The position numbers and the translations under genes were made by a program. Below are positions 17,519 to 26,260 of a stretch of DNA of 64,000 nucleotides, piece by piece. This stretch comes from SMWC01 sp045561055 (GTDB taxonomy: Bacteria; Pseudomonadota; Gammaproteobacteria; Steroidobacterales; Rariloculaceae), in contig JBJKYL010000010.1 of NCBI GenBank assembly GCA_045561055.1, forward strand, positions 62,001 to 126,000. The letters are read 5' to 3'. How positions within the stretch are numbered: position 1 is the stretch's first letter; each line of letters opens with the position of its first letter. Under the pieces are notes generated by a model that was not told where the DNA came from, made no database searches, and saw only the letters and a list, made by a program, of their open reading frames with translations.

Positions 17519-18919
17519 ATGACAGAGCTCAACTATACAGCAGCGGATTTCGAGCGCGTCCCCGTCGCAAGGGGAGCGCAGACGATCACTAGGCCGTCAC
17601 TATCTTATTGGCGGGACGCTTGGGTGAGGTTGGCGACAAACCGGCGCGCGCTAGCTTCTCTTTATATCGTCATCGCCTTGCTCTTGTTCACGGTCGCCGG
17701 ACCTTGGGTTTGGACCGTTGATCCAACAGCTCAGGATCTCGACCAGCTTAGCGCCCCGCCTGGTGCAAACCGTCGGGCACAAATTGTTGAGCCCTATGCG
17801 CCTTGGAACGGCGTATTTGCAACCGTCACCGAGTCTCTTGCTGATACAGTCGGAGCAACTGCTGAAATTCGGCTCGCACAGCCGGCAAGCACCCAAGCTG
17901 TTCGGCTAGTTTGGGCTCCAGTCACAGGAGCCAGCGGCTACCGTATTTATCGCAATGTTTACGACCCAACTCCGGACGATGCAGTTGGCTTACCGTTGAC
18001 GGAAATCTATGATCCGAGACAGGTTAGCTATGAAGACCTTCTCGACCTAACACCAACTCGTTATTGGTACTCCGTGATTGCCACTGATCGCAACGGCCGG
18101 GAAGCAGAAGAATACACAACGCTCGTGGTCGACACTATAAGAGTAATCACGGCTGCGGAAGCACGATCCCGGGGCTTGGTTGATTTGGAAACACCCCTGT
18201 CATTAGGGGATGAAGTCCGTGTAAATTTCCATCCGCTCGGGACTGACTACCTTGGCCGAGATATGCTCGCGCGATTAATGTATGGAGCTCGGGTATCGCT
18301 ATTCATAGGCATTATCGCTCCTTTATTTTTCGTCTTGATCGGCATTCTCTACGGAAGCGCAGCAGGCTTTATTGGCGGCCGCGTTGACCAAATATTAATG
18401 CGCTTTGCCGATTTTGTCGTCGCCTTACCGTTTCTGCTATTCATGATTCTTTTCAAGATAGCGTTTGGTATTGGTCCCGGGGAAAGTGGCGTCGTACCAA
18501 TGCTTGTGGCGCTAGTGGTCTTAAGCTGGCCAGCGACCGCCCGGCTAGTAAGGGGACAAATCCTCCAAATTCGCGAAGAAGCCTACATAGGCGCCTCTCA
18601 ACTGCTTGGGGCCAAAACTCACTACCTAATATTACGCCACATGATTCCTAACACCTTTGGTGTTGTCCTCGTCACTCTCACATTCGCTGTACCTACCGTT
18701 ATATTTGTGGAGGCGTTTCTCTCGTTTATAGGGATGGGTGTCGCACCGCCAACTCCTTCTTGGGGAAGCATGTGTAACGAAGGGATTCAAACTATGTTAA
18801 ATCACCCCCATGAGCTTATTCTTCCAGCAGCACTTATTAGTCTGACCGTGCTCGCTTTTAATCTGCTAGGCGACGGACTGCGTGATGCCTTAGATGCACG
18901 CATGAGATCACGGGAATGA
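17519..18919 (+). CDS. oppC: Oligopeptide ABC transporter permease (OppC type) with an extra fibronectin-III-like domain
   Basis: This is the second permease subunit, but at 466 residues it is about 160 longer than usual OppC/DppC. TM1 covers about residues 44-66. The normal post-TM1 motif HPLGTDYLGRDMLARLMYGA is delayed to residue 238. Between them, residues about 127-208 look like a fibronectin type III fold: VRLVWAPVTGASGYRIYRN, then YWYSVIATDRNGREAEEYT, with the typical W, YxIYR and YxVxAxD pattern. This lies on the periplasmic side. The rest is a normal permease with the EAA loop EEAYIGASQLLGAKTHYLIL. Its stop overlaps the oppD start (ATGA). Confidence 0.95.
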   Translation: MTELNYTAADFERVPVARGAQTITRPSLSYWRDAWVRLATNRRALASLYIVIALLLFTVAGPWVWTVDPTAQDLDQLSAPPGANRRAQIVEPYAPWNGVFATVTESLADTVGATAEIRLAQPASTQAVRLVWAPVTGASGYRIYRNVYDPTPDDAVGLPLTEIYDPRQVSYEDLLDLTPTRYWYSVIATDRNGREAEEYTTLVVDTIRVITAAEARSRGLVDLETPLSLGDEVRVNFHPLGTDYLGRDMLARLMYGARVSLFIGIIAPLFFVLIGILYGSAAGFIGGRVDQILMRFADFVVALPFLLFMILFKIAFGIGPGESGVVPMLVALVVLSWPATARLVRGQILQIREEAYIGASQLLGAKTHYLILRHMIPNTFGVVLVTLTFAVPTVIFVEAFLSFIGMGVAPPTPSWGSMCNEGIQTMLNHPHELILPAALISLTVLAFNLLGDGLRDALDARMRSRE

Positions 18920-19956
18920 TACATACAGCTATTCGAGATGATCCTGCGCTACTTTCAGTCGCAGATCTCCACGTTGAGTTCGATACACATGGTGGCATTG
19001 TTAAAGCCGTACGTGGCGTCAGTTTCGATTTATATGCAGGAAAAACTTTGGCTATCGTCGGCGAATCCGGCTGTGGAAAATCGGTGTCTGTACACAGCAT
19101 TATGGGGCTGATCCCTATGCCCCCAGGACGCATTACTCAAGGCTCGGCAACACTAGATGGTATAGATATTCTGGCCAAAAAAACCATTGGCGGCGAGGAC
19201 ATTCGTGGATCTAAAGTTGGAATGATCTTTCAGGACCCGATGACATCACTGAATCCAACAATGACCATCGGTGATCAGATTGCCGAAACTCTTCAGGTTC
19301 ATCGCGGCTTTTCCCGTAGGCGGGCCTTTGCGCGAGCTATTGAGCTAATAGACATGGTTCGAATACCCGATGCATCGCAACGCGCCAAGCAGTACCCGTT
19401 TCAGTTTTCCGGGGGCATGCTACAGCGCTCAATGATTGCGATGGCAATCGCATGCGAGCCAGCCGTGCTGATTGCTGACGAACCAACAACAGCATTAGAC
19501 GTCACTATCCAGGCTCAAATTTTAGACATGATGGCCAGGCTACAGCAGGACAGCGGCATGGCAATCATCCTAATCACACACGATTTAGGAGTCGTTGCTC
19601 GTATGGCCGATGATGTCGTCGTAATGTATGCCGGCGAGGTAGTCGAGAAAGGAAGCGTTGAGGATGTTTATTACCGTTCTTCACATCCCTACACATTAGG
19701 GCTAAAAGCGGCCATGCCAACTAACAAGGTAGGATCTAACCGGAAGCTTAAACCTATTGACGGCAGCCCCCCCGATCTTTTCTCCCCACCACCGGGATGC
19801 GCATATTTTGCTCGCTGCCCCCATGCAATGCGTTTGTGTGAAACACATAGCCCCACTAGATTTAATGTCGGCACCCAACACTACGCAAACTGCTGGTTAC
19901 ACCACCCCGACGCGCCTCAGGCAACGACTGAATTCGGGGCCCAAAAAACATCATGA
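18916..19956 (+). CDS. oppD: Oligopeptide ABC transporter ATP-binding protein (OppD type)
   Basis: This is an ATPase subunit of the peptide importer, 346 residues. It has Walker A GESGCGKSVS, the Q-loop region IFQDPMTSLNP, the signature FSGGMLQRSMIA and Walker B VLIADEPTTALD, then ITHDLGVVA. The C-terminal oligopeptide-specific extension has a cysteine cluster (GCAYFARCPHAMRLCE, then NCWLHHP), which may bind an iron-sulfur cluster as described for related transporters. Four-base overlaps with oppC and oppF indicate translational coupling. Confidence 0.96.
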   Translation: MIHTAIRDDPALLSVADLHVEFDTHGGIVKAVRGVSFDLYAGKTLAIVGESGCGKSVSVHSIMGLIPMPPGRITQGSATLDGIDILAKKTIGGEDIRGSKVGMIFQDPMTSLNPTMTIGDQIAETLQVHRGFSRRRAFARAIELIDMVRIPDASQRAKQYPFQFSGGMLQRSMIAMAIACEPAVLIADEPTTALDVTIQAQILDMMARLQQDSGMAIILITHDLGVVARMADDVVVMYAGEVVEKGSVEDVYYRSSHPYTLGLKAAMPTNKVGSNRKLKPIDGSPPDLFSPPPGCAYFARCPHAMRLCETHSPTRFNVGTQHYANCWLHHPDAPQATTEFGAQKTS

Positions 19957-20918
19957 CCGCTCTAATTGAGGCTAGAGCATTAACCAAGCACTTTGTGCTC
20001 GGACGAAACTCAGTCGTTCACGCCGTGGACGACGTCTCCCTAAGTGTGGAGGAAAAAGAAATCGTCGGCCTTGTCGGTGAAAGTGGTTCCGGCAAATCTA
20101 CTTTTGGCAAAACTTTGGTTGGACTGCATGACAAAACCGCTGGCGAGGTTATATTCAAGGGAGAAAGGCTCCCACGCGTTTATAAGCCTTCCGACTTCCA
20201 GCGCTATGCAGCTTCCATCCAGATGGTTTTTCAGGATCCATACTCATCGTTAAATCCGCGCATGACCGTTGGAGAGCTCGTTGGCGAGGGGTTACGTCTA
20301 CACAGCGTGCTCCCGCCTAGCCAAATTAACGAGGCCGTAGCGCAATGGCTTCGAGACGTTGGTCTAGAACCAGATCATATGTCCCGCTATCCCCATGAGT
20401 TTTCCGGCGGTCAACGGCAGCGTATCGGGGTCGCTCGCGCATTGATTATGAAACCAGAATTTGTAGTTTGCGACGAGCCGATCTCCGCTCTCGATGTTTC
20501 GGTACAAGCGCAGGTCATCACTCTTCTTGATGATCTAAAAACATCCTTAGGGCTTACGCTTTTGTTTATCGCACATGATTTATCGATGGTCCGCTATGTA
20601 TCGGACCGAATGGCTGTTATGTATTTGGGCTCACTCGTAGAAATTGGCATTTCCAATGACGTTTTCTTTAATCCCAAACACCCATATACCGAGTTGTTGA
20701 TCAGCTCAAACCCCGAGCCTGATCCTGATAGTGAACGTAACCGCCTTTCCGCCAGTATCAAGGGAGAAATTCCTTCTGCCGTGAACGTCAAACCTGGCTG
20801 TAGATTTGCAGATCGATGCCCGAAGGTTATGGAAGTGTGCAGCGTCCAGACCCCACGGCTGAAAAAAATTCAAAGCGAAACCAATCAACGGTTAGTGGCA
20901 TGCCACCTATATAACTGA
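19953..20918 (+). CDS. oppF: Oligopeptide ABC transporter ATP-binding protein (OppF type)
   Basis: This is the second ATPase subunit, 321 residues. Walker A is GESGSGKSTF, the Q-loop region is VFQDPYSSLNPRMTVGELV, the signature is FSGGQRQRIGVARAL and Walker B is FVVCDEPISALDVS. The C-terminal extension again has a cysteine cluster (GCRFADRCPKVMEVC). Its start overlaps oppD by 4 bases. Its stop is only 7 bases from the end of convergent mnmG, so no independent terminator region exists between them. Confidence 0.96.
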   Translation: MTALIEARALTKHFVLGRNSVVHAVDDVSLSVEEKEIVGLVGESGSGKSTFGKTLVGLHDKTAGEVIFKGERLPRVYKPSDFQRYAASIQMVFQDPYSSLNPRMTVGELVGEGLRLHSVLPPSQINEAVAQWLRDVGLEPDHMSRYPHEFSGGQRQRIGVARALIMKPEFVVCDEPISALDVSVQAQVITLLDDLKTSLGLTLLFIAHDLSMVRYVSDRMAVMYLGSLVEIGISNDVFFNPKHPYTELLISSNPEPDPDSERNRLSASIKGEIPSAVNVKPGCRFADRCPKVMEVCSVQTPRLKKIQSETNQRLVACHLYN

Positions 20919-20925
20919 GACTTCC

Positions 20926-22824
20926 TCAGGCGCTTCGCTTGAGTTCGCGTTTCTTGAGATGGACTAATAAAAGTGAGATTGCGGCCGGGGTCATTCCGGA
21001 AATCCGACCAGCCTGACCGATATTCGTAGGCCGAATTTGCTCGAGTTTCGACCGTACTTCGTTGGACAATCCGCTGACTTGCGTGTAATCGAGATTTTCC
21101 GGCAACGATAATGCCGCTTGCCTTCGCTGCTGATCAATTTCGCCTGCCTGACGTTCGATATAGCCGCTATAGCGAGCCTGGATTTCAAGCTGTTGGCCAA
21201 CCTGCGCTAAAAGCTCCTCGCCAAGCTCAGCGAAACCGTTTGTAGTCCCGACACGCTCGAGCCCCACCAGATCACGATAGCGAATCTCCGGCCGCTTTAA
21301 AAGATCATAAGCAGTCACGTCACGTCGCAAGGCACGAATAGCACTTTCGGCCGGAACGTCCGATGGCCTCACTGTAATGCCGGCCAGACGAATCGATTCT
21401 GCTCCAACGAGGTCGCGTTTTTTGGTGAACAGCCGCCATCGCTCATCATCGACGAGTCCGAGTTGCCGTCCTTTTTCCGTAAGGCGGAGGTCTGCGTTGT
21501 CCTCGCGAAGTGACAATCGGTACTCGGCCCGCGATGTAAACATTCGATATGGCTCAGTCGTCCCGCGTGTAATGAGGTCATCGATCAATACACCAATATA
21601 GGCCTCGTTACGCTGTGGGCACCAGGGCTCACGTCCTTGTGCCGAAAGCGCCGCGTTTGCTCCAGCAACGAGCCCTTGTGCCGCTGCTTCTTCATAACCC
21701 GTCGTACCATTGATTTGCCCTGCAAAATAGAGCCCGGCTATTGCTTTCGTTTCGAGACTCGGCCGGAGATCCCTCGGGTCAAAATAATCGTATTCAATCG
21801 CATAGCCCGGCCGCGTAATGTGCGCGTTCTCGAAGCCAGTTATTGAGCGGACAAATTCATGCTGTACATCGAACGGCAGGCTCGTGGAAATTCCATTCGG
21901 GTATATCTCATTGGTATCCAGCCCTTCAGGTTCGACAAAAATTTGGTGGGATTCCTTGTCTGCAAACCGAACGACTTTGTCCTCGATAGACGGGCAGTAA
22001 CGCGGCCCCGTACCCTCGATGGAACCCGTAAACATCGGTGAACGATCAAGGTTGCCCCGGATAATATCGTGGGTTCGGGGTGTCGTATAGGTGATATGAC
22101 AAGGTACCTGCCGCGGTCGCTCCGCACTTGAGCCGAGAAAGGAAAATGCGGGCAAGGGCGTATCTCCAGGCTGTATTCGCATCCGTTTGTAGTCGATGCT
22201 CCGCCCATCAATTCGCGGTGGAGTCCCGGTCTTCAGTCTCCCAACGGCTAAACCGAGATCTCGAAGTCGACTTGCCAGCGCAACGGCGGCCGAATCGCCC
22301 ATACGGCCGCCCGAGGATTTCGCTTCACCAATATGAATTCGCCCCGCGAGAAATGTGCCCACCGTGAGGACGACGGTTGGTGCAGTGACCTCGATCCCCA
22401 TGTGCGTGGTAACACCTCGAACCCTGTCACCGTCGAGCAGGAGGTCTTCGACGCCTTGTTGTAACAGGGTGAGGCCATGTTGCGCCTCAAGAATGCTACG
22501 AATAGCCTGCCGGTAAAGGACACGGTCAGCTTGGGCTCGCGTCGCGCGGACAGCCGGTCCCTTGCTCGCATTCAGCGTACGGAAATGGATGCCGGCACGG
22601 TCAATCGCTCGCGCCATCGCGCCACCGAGAGCGTCAACCTCCTTCGTGAGATGCCCCTTACCAATGCCGCCGATAGCCGGATTGCAACTCATCTGACCGA
22701 GCGTATCGAGGTTCTGCGTCAACAACAGCGTCTTTACGCCTGCGCGAGCGGCCGCGAGTGCGGCCTCTGTGCCAGCATGGCCGCCGCCAACGACGATACA
22801 ATCAAATGAGTCTGAATATTTCAT
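20926..22824 (-). CDS. mnmG: tRNA U34 carboxymethylaminomethyl-modifying enzyme MnmG (GidA)
   Basis: MnmG, with MnmE, installs the cmnm5 modification on U34 of several tRNAs. The 632-residue protein begins with the FAD-binding loop FDCIVVGGGHAGTEAALAAA (residues 8-27). It also carries SCNPAIGGIGKGHL, GLAVGRLKTGTPPRIDGRSI, GLYFAGQINGTTGYEEAAAQ and TSRAEYRLSLREDNAD. The C-terminal IRPTNIGQAGRISGMTPAAI binds MnmE. Unlike the classical order, rsmG is not adjacent; an opp operon lies between. It is convergent with oppF. Confidence 0.98.
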   Translation of the reverse strand: MKYSDSFDCIVVGGGHAGTEAALAAARAGVKTLLLTQNLDTLGQMSCNPAIGGIGKGHLTKEVDALGGAMARAIDRAGIHFRTLNASKGPAVRATRAQADRVLYRQAIRSILEAQHGLTLLQQGVEDLLLDGDRVRGVTTHMGIEVTAPTVVLTVGTFLAGRIHIGEAKSSGGRMGDSAAVALASRLRDLGLAVGRLKTGTPPRIDGRSIDYKRMRIQPGDTPLPAFSFLGSSAERPRQVPCHITYTTPRTHDIIRGNLDRSPMFTGSIEGTGPRYCPSIEDKVVRFADKESHQIFVEPEGLDTNEIYPNGISTSLPFDVQHEFVRSITGFENAHITRPGYAIEYDYFDPRDLRPSLETKAIAGLYFAGQINGTTGYEEAAAQGLVAGANAALSAQGREPWCPQRNEAYIGVLIDDLITRGTTEPYRMFTSRAEYRLSLREDNADLRLTEKGRQLGLVDDERWRLFTKKRDLVGAESIRLAGITVRPSDVPAESAIRALRRDVTAYDLLKRPEIRYRDLVGLERVGTTNGFAELGEELLAQVGQQLEIQARYSGYIERQAGEIDQQRRQAALSLPENLDYTQVSGLSNEVRSKLEQIRPTNIGQAGRISGMTPAAISLLLVHLKKRELKRSA

Positions 22825-22966
22825 AGGTTTTCGTTCGTAAGCTCACATTTTATGGCTTTTCCTACTCTTCTCGCTAATTAATGCCGGGCGCACTTACTAA
22901 CAAACCTAAGATCACTGAAAAACGGCAACGACTCGATAGCACTGCTGCCGCTATATTGACGCCATC

Positions 22967-25060
22967 TTATCTGGCCAATGGGTCAGGGCGCACTTGAAAA
23001 TGTACAACTAATGGACGCATACCCTGACCACCCTCTTTAAGCCAAGGGGTACGGTCGCCAGCCGATACCCAGAGACCTCGACCCTTCCAGCCCGCATCCG
23101 GATCGTCGATTCGCCCATCAAAGCCCTTGCTATAAAAACCGAGCGGATAAGGAATTCGCATCGTGACGAACTCGCCGTCGACGAGTGCGTGCACACCGTC
23201 GAATAGGTTGGCCGTCGCGATCGGCGTGTTATCACCAAGTCCCGACGAATTGCGTTGATCAACCCATGTGTAATAGCTCGACTCAACGCTGTACTCTGGC
23301 AATTCTGGGAACCCTGGGCCCGGGAATCGATGAAATGTCCAACCCTCGGGACAATGATCCCCTGTGGCCGTCGGGCCGTTTAGCGGGCCTTTACATTTGC
23401 CGCGATCGAACTCGCCGAGATGGCCGCTACCGAGCGAAACCCAGACCACGCCATTACGGTCGATATCCGAACCTCTCGACGAGAAGCCCGGTAACGGAAT
23501 ATTGAAAACTTCTGCTAAAGCAGTTTCGGGTGGGTTCGTGCCTGGATCCAGCCGTATGACTGCTCCGGGAAAATTGAAGCTTGTCGCGCCCCAAACGGAG
23601 CCGTCCGCAGGATTCGGCATGATCGAATAGAAGCTGGCAGAGAGCCGCGTATCGAGATTTGGGTCCATGGGCTCCCCAGGCTCAACCCAATCATCGCGCT
23701 TACCATTGCCGTTTGTATCGAGGATCAGCGGAGCCCAACCGACCGCCGCCATCGAATCACCTGTTTCATCGTACTTCTTAGTGTCGAGCCAGCCGACAAC
23801 ATCATTGCCACCACTGGTCCAAAGCGTGTCGTTCTCATCTTCCGCAAATTGTAGATGATGAGTTGAGTAGCAAGTATCGATAAAGGAATACTCTTCGCTC
23901 TCCGGATCGTACATCGAGAGATGCCGATTAGCCCGCTCGGTCGGAAAAAGCTGAGCAGATGGGTGATCGGAGCCTTCGCGGCAAAAATCAGGATTGTCCG
24001 GGCCTCGAATGCGAGCCGTATACCAAACCCTACCCGTTTCGTCGAGCATAGGATTATGCGAATTCGCCTGGCTGTCCCAAATACGCTCATCACCCCAATA
24101 AGGCGACGGCTGAACCACCGGAGCACTATTCGTCGTCGGCGTATCATCATCGCGAACCGGCGCCCGATATGTCCAGTCCGTATTCGCTATGGGATCTAGG
24201 ATCGGGAAATCATCGGTACTTAATTCCGGCGATCCATAGATCTTGCCATAAGCGTTCACTGTTGGTTTGCGCCTATCAGTCGAAATAAGGTCATGCAAAT
24301 AAGTTTTGGGATCCGCCCAATCGCGAACTGTCGCTACCACGTTACGCTCGATTCCCGACGGCCGAGGGGGTGTCCATGAAGGTGTTTCTCCGGCCGCGAC
24401 CCGGTCCGTCCAGTCTGCAAGATACCTAAACGGTACTCCACCGAGACGCGCAGCGAGAACATTGATCATCTGCGCTCCTGCTTGACCAGACTGAACTCGC
24501 CGTATCCAAGCCTCCTGTCCAGTATCGAACTCCCCTATCGCCTCCGGGATTGTGCGCGTAGCAAGATTACCGAGCTGATGACAGCCGACACAGGACTGGT
24601 TCTTCATAAGCCCGAGATATTCATTCAAGCCGCCCGGAACATGATCGAGTTCGGCCTCACTAGGCAGGTGCATCATCGCGTACCAGGCCGCGGCAGGATA
24701 AACCTCTGCTGCTGCGGCTTCATCAGGGGCAACAACAGCCGTTAAATCAACCGTGGCACCCCGTTCGCCAGAAACTTTCATCGAGTCGGCAAGACCATAG
24801 CCTCGCACCCAAAGCTCATAGTCAGCTTCCGGCAGGTCGGGAACGAGATAACGTCCACCATCGTCGGTTACAACGATTTTCGCGAAAAAGGTGTCAAAAT
24901 CGCGAGTCTCCGCTATCACCCACACACCAGCTTCAGGCCCCGTGGCGCTAGTTACCATCCCGCCGATATCATCAGCGTCTACCTGAACCACGTCTTGCGC
25001 ACTCGCCAGAATCGGTAACCATGCCCCGACGGCAAAAATAAATCTTTTCCCTATCTTCAT
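22967..25060 (-). CDS. Secreted carboxypeptidase-regulatory-like / c-type haem / beta-propeller protein
   Basis: This 697-residue protein has a signal peptide (about residues 1-21, ending ASA). Next is a carboxypeptidase-regulatory-like beta sandwich (about residues 28-110: GGMVTSATGPEAGVWVIAE, GGRYLVPDLPEADYELWVRG). A single CxxCH haem motif follows (CVGCH at 157-161). From about residue 300 the protein has repeated Trp/Gly/Asp blades (DETGRVWYTARIRG, DENDTLWTSGGNDVVGW, DIDRNGVVWVSLGSGHLGEF), resembling the virginiamycin B lyase/NHL-type propeller. It probably acts in the periplasm as a redox or binding protein. The substrate is unknown. It lies 37 bases downstream of a DUF6152-like gene, likely one operon. 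Confidence 0.88.
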   Translation of the reverse strand: MKIGKRFIFAVGAWLPILASAQDVVQVDADDIGGMVTSATGPEAGVWVIAETRDFDTFFAKIVVTDDGGRYLVPDLPEADYELWVRGYGLADSMKVSGERGATVDLTAVVAPDEAAAAEVYPAAAWYAMMHLPSEAELDHVPGGLNEYLGLMKNQSCVGCHQLGNLATRTIPEAIGEFDTGQEAWIRRVQSGQAGAQMINVLAARLGGVPFRYLADWTDRVAAGETPSWTPPRPSGIERNVVATVRDWADPKTYLHDLISTDRRKPTVNAYGKIYGSPELSTDDFPILDPIANTDWTYRAPVRDDDTPTTNSAPVVQPSPYWGDERIWDSQANSHNPMLDETGRVWYTARIRGPDNPDFCREGSDHPSAQLFPTERANRHLSMYDPESEEYSFIDTCYSTHHLQFAEDENDTLWTSGGNDVVGWLDTKKYDETGDSMAAVGWAPLILDTNGNGKRDDWVEPGEPMDPNLDTRLSASFYSIMPNPADGSVWGATSFNFPGAVIRLDPGTNPPETALAEVFNIPLPGFSSRGSDIDRNGVVWVSLGSGHLGEFDRGKCKGPLNGPTATGDHCPEGWTFHRFPGPGFPELPEYSVESSYYTWVDQRNSSGLGDNTPIATANLFDGVHALVDGEFVTMRIPYPLGFYSKGFDGRIDDPDAGWKGRGLWVSAGDRTPWLKEGGQGMRPLVVHFQVRPDPLAR

Positions 25061-25097
25061 CTTATGACTCCAGTGGATCGCCCTGTCTTCAGGGTTT

Positions 25098-26108
25098 TTA
25101 ATGAGTACAGTTGTACTCTCGCATTACGCTTGTCGTAGCTTCGAACGTACGCGTCCCTGTTAATTTATCTGTAAAATAATCCGAGTCTTCCGCCGTATAA
25201 GTTAGCTCAAAACCGTCACCCACAGTATTTAGCGTCAATCGCTCAACCGTGTGCAATTTATCGCTATGTGGCAGACCGGGGTGCTGGTGTAGCATTCCGG
25301 CTGGATAACCGATAGTGTCAATAACAAGCGCGTTGCCCTCGTACCATCCGATTGAATGCCCGAGGATGTTCTCAGGCATTTCACTCGGATGTTCGCGCGT
25401 GCCAAGGTGAACGATACGTTCGGCATCCATCCATTCATGGTGGATAGTAACTCGGTCGGATTCCTCAGTAATCTGTGTTAGATCGCCGTTTCCCCAAAGA
25501 CGTACAATGCTAACTGGGCTACAGCGTAGCGAGGGGTCGTCTAGGACAGGGTCGTAGGCCGCCAACGCACGCTTGCCTGCCTCAGATAGAACCCAAGCTT
25601 GACGATTCGGGCCACCGAGCTGCGGGCCACCTCCGCTACCACCGTTGATTCTGCTCCAGGTGCCACTGAACCGGCGGGCACCTACTGGCATCGTTACTGC
25701 CGCTGCAACAGCACCAGTTTGTTGAATGCCCGCCTCGAACTCATCCGCCATCGTAATTCGCCGCCCATCATGCATATCAGCGTAATCAAAGTAGCATTCG
25801 GTCTCGTTATGGCGCGAGGCAAAGCCCTGTATCGTTATTTCCTCCCCTGGCCTGAAAACTTCATCGCTCCAACCACGTCGCTGCAGTCCGTTCGCACCAC
25901 CCATTTCACAATCCCAGGTAATCATTTCGCCGTCGCTGCCGAGCGCATCGATGATAAGGCGCGAATGAGGATTAATAAATCGGAACTGATTAACAATTCC
26001 CCTCACAGTAACGTCTACGTTTCGGTCAAAGTGATAATCGTTGGAGTGATGGGCAGAAACAGCGCCAAAACATCCCATCGTCAAAAGACCGAGCCCTATT
26101 GATCGCAT
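25098..26108 (-). CDS. Secreted DUF6152-like protein
   Basis: This 336-residue protein has a signal peptide ending near AVSAHHSNDYHF. The N-terminal domain reads HHS...VTVRGIVNQFRFINPHSRL, then WDCEMGGANGLQRRGW and GEEITIQGFASR. This is the pattern I associate with DUF6152: a small beta-barrel with the NPH motif. The C-terminal half (WYEGNALVIDTIGYPAG, ERLTLNTVGDGFELTYTAED) is shared with the protein at 59153-60175, so the two are paralogues. Function is unknown. The histidine-rich mature N-terminus might bind metal. The gene precedes the haem/propeller protein and is divergent from a sugar dehydrogenase. Confidence 0.85.
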   Translation of the reverse strand: MRSIGLGLLTMGCFGAVSAHHSNDYHFDRNVDVTVRGIVNQFRFINPHSRLIIDALGSDGEMITWDCEMGGANGLQRRGWSDEVFRPGEEITIQGFASRHNETECYFDYADMHDGRRITMADEFEAGIQQTGAVAAAVTMPVGARRFSGTWSRINGGSGGGPQLGGPNRQAWVLSEAGKRALAAYDPVLDDPSLRCSPVSIVRLWGNGDLTQITEESDRVTIHHEWMDAERIVHLGTREHPSEMPENILGHSIGWYEGNALVIDTIGYPAGMLHQHPGLPHSDKLHTVERLTLNTVGDGFELTYTAEDSDYFTDKLTGTRTFEATTSVMREYNCTH

Positions 26109-26260
26109 GATGTTCTCCCCCGTATTCGTGATACTCGGCGTGTAAACTCCCGCCGATCCTATACAGCGTATTATAGGCTAAGATCCAGCTGCATCCTGCC
26201 GTAATTCGTTACAAACCCTGTTGCTTAAAACTCGTTAGGGACGAGCGGAGAACAATCGAC

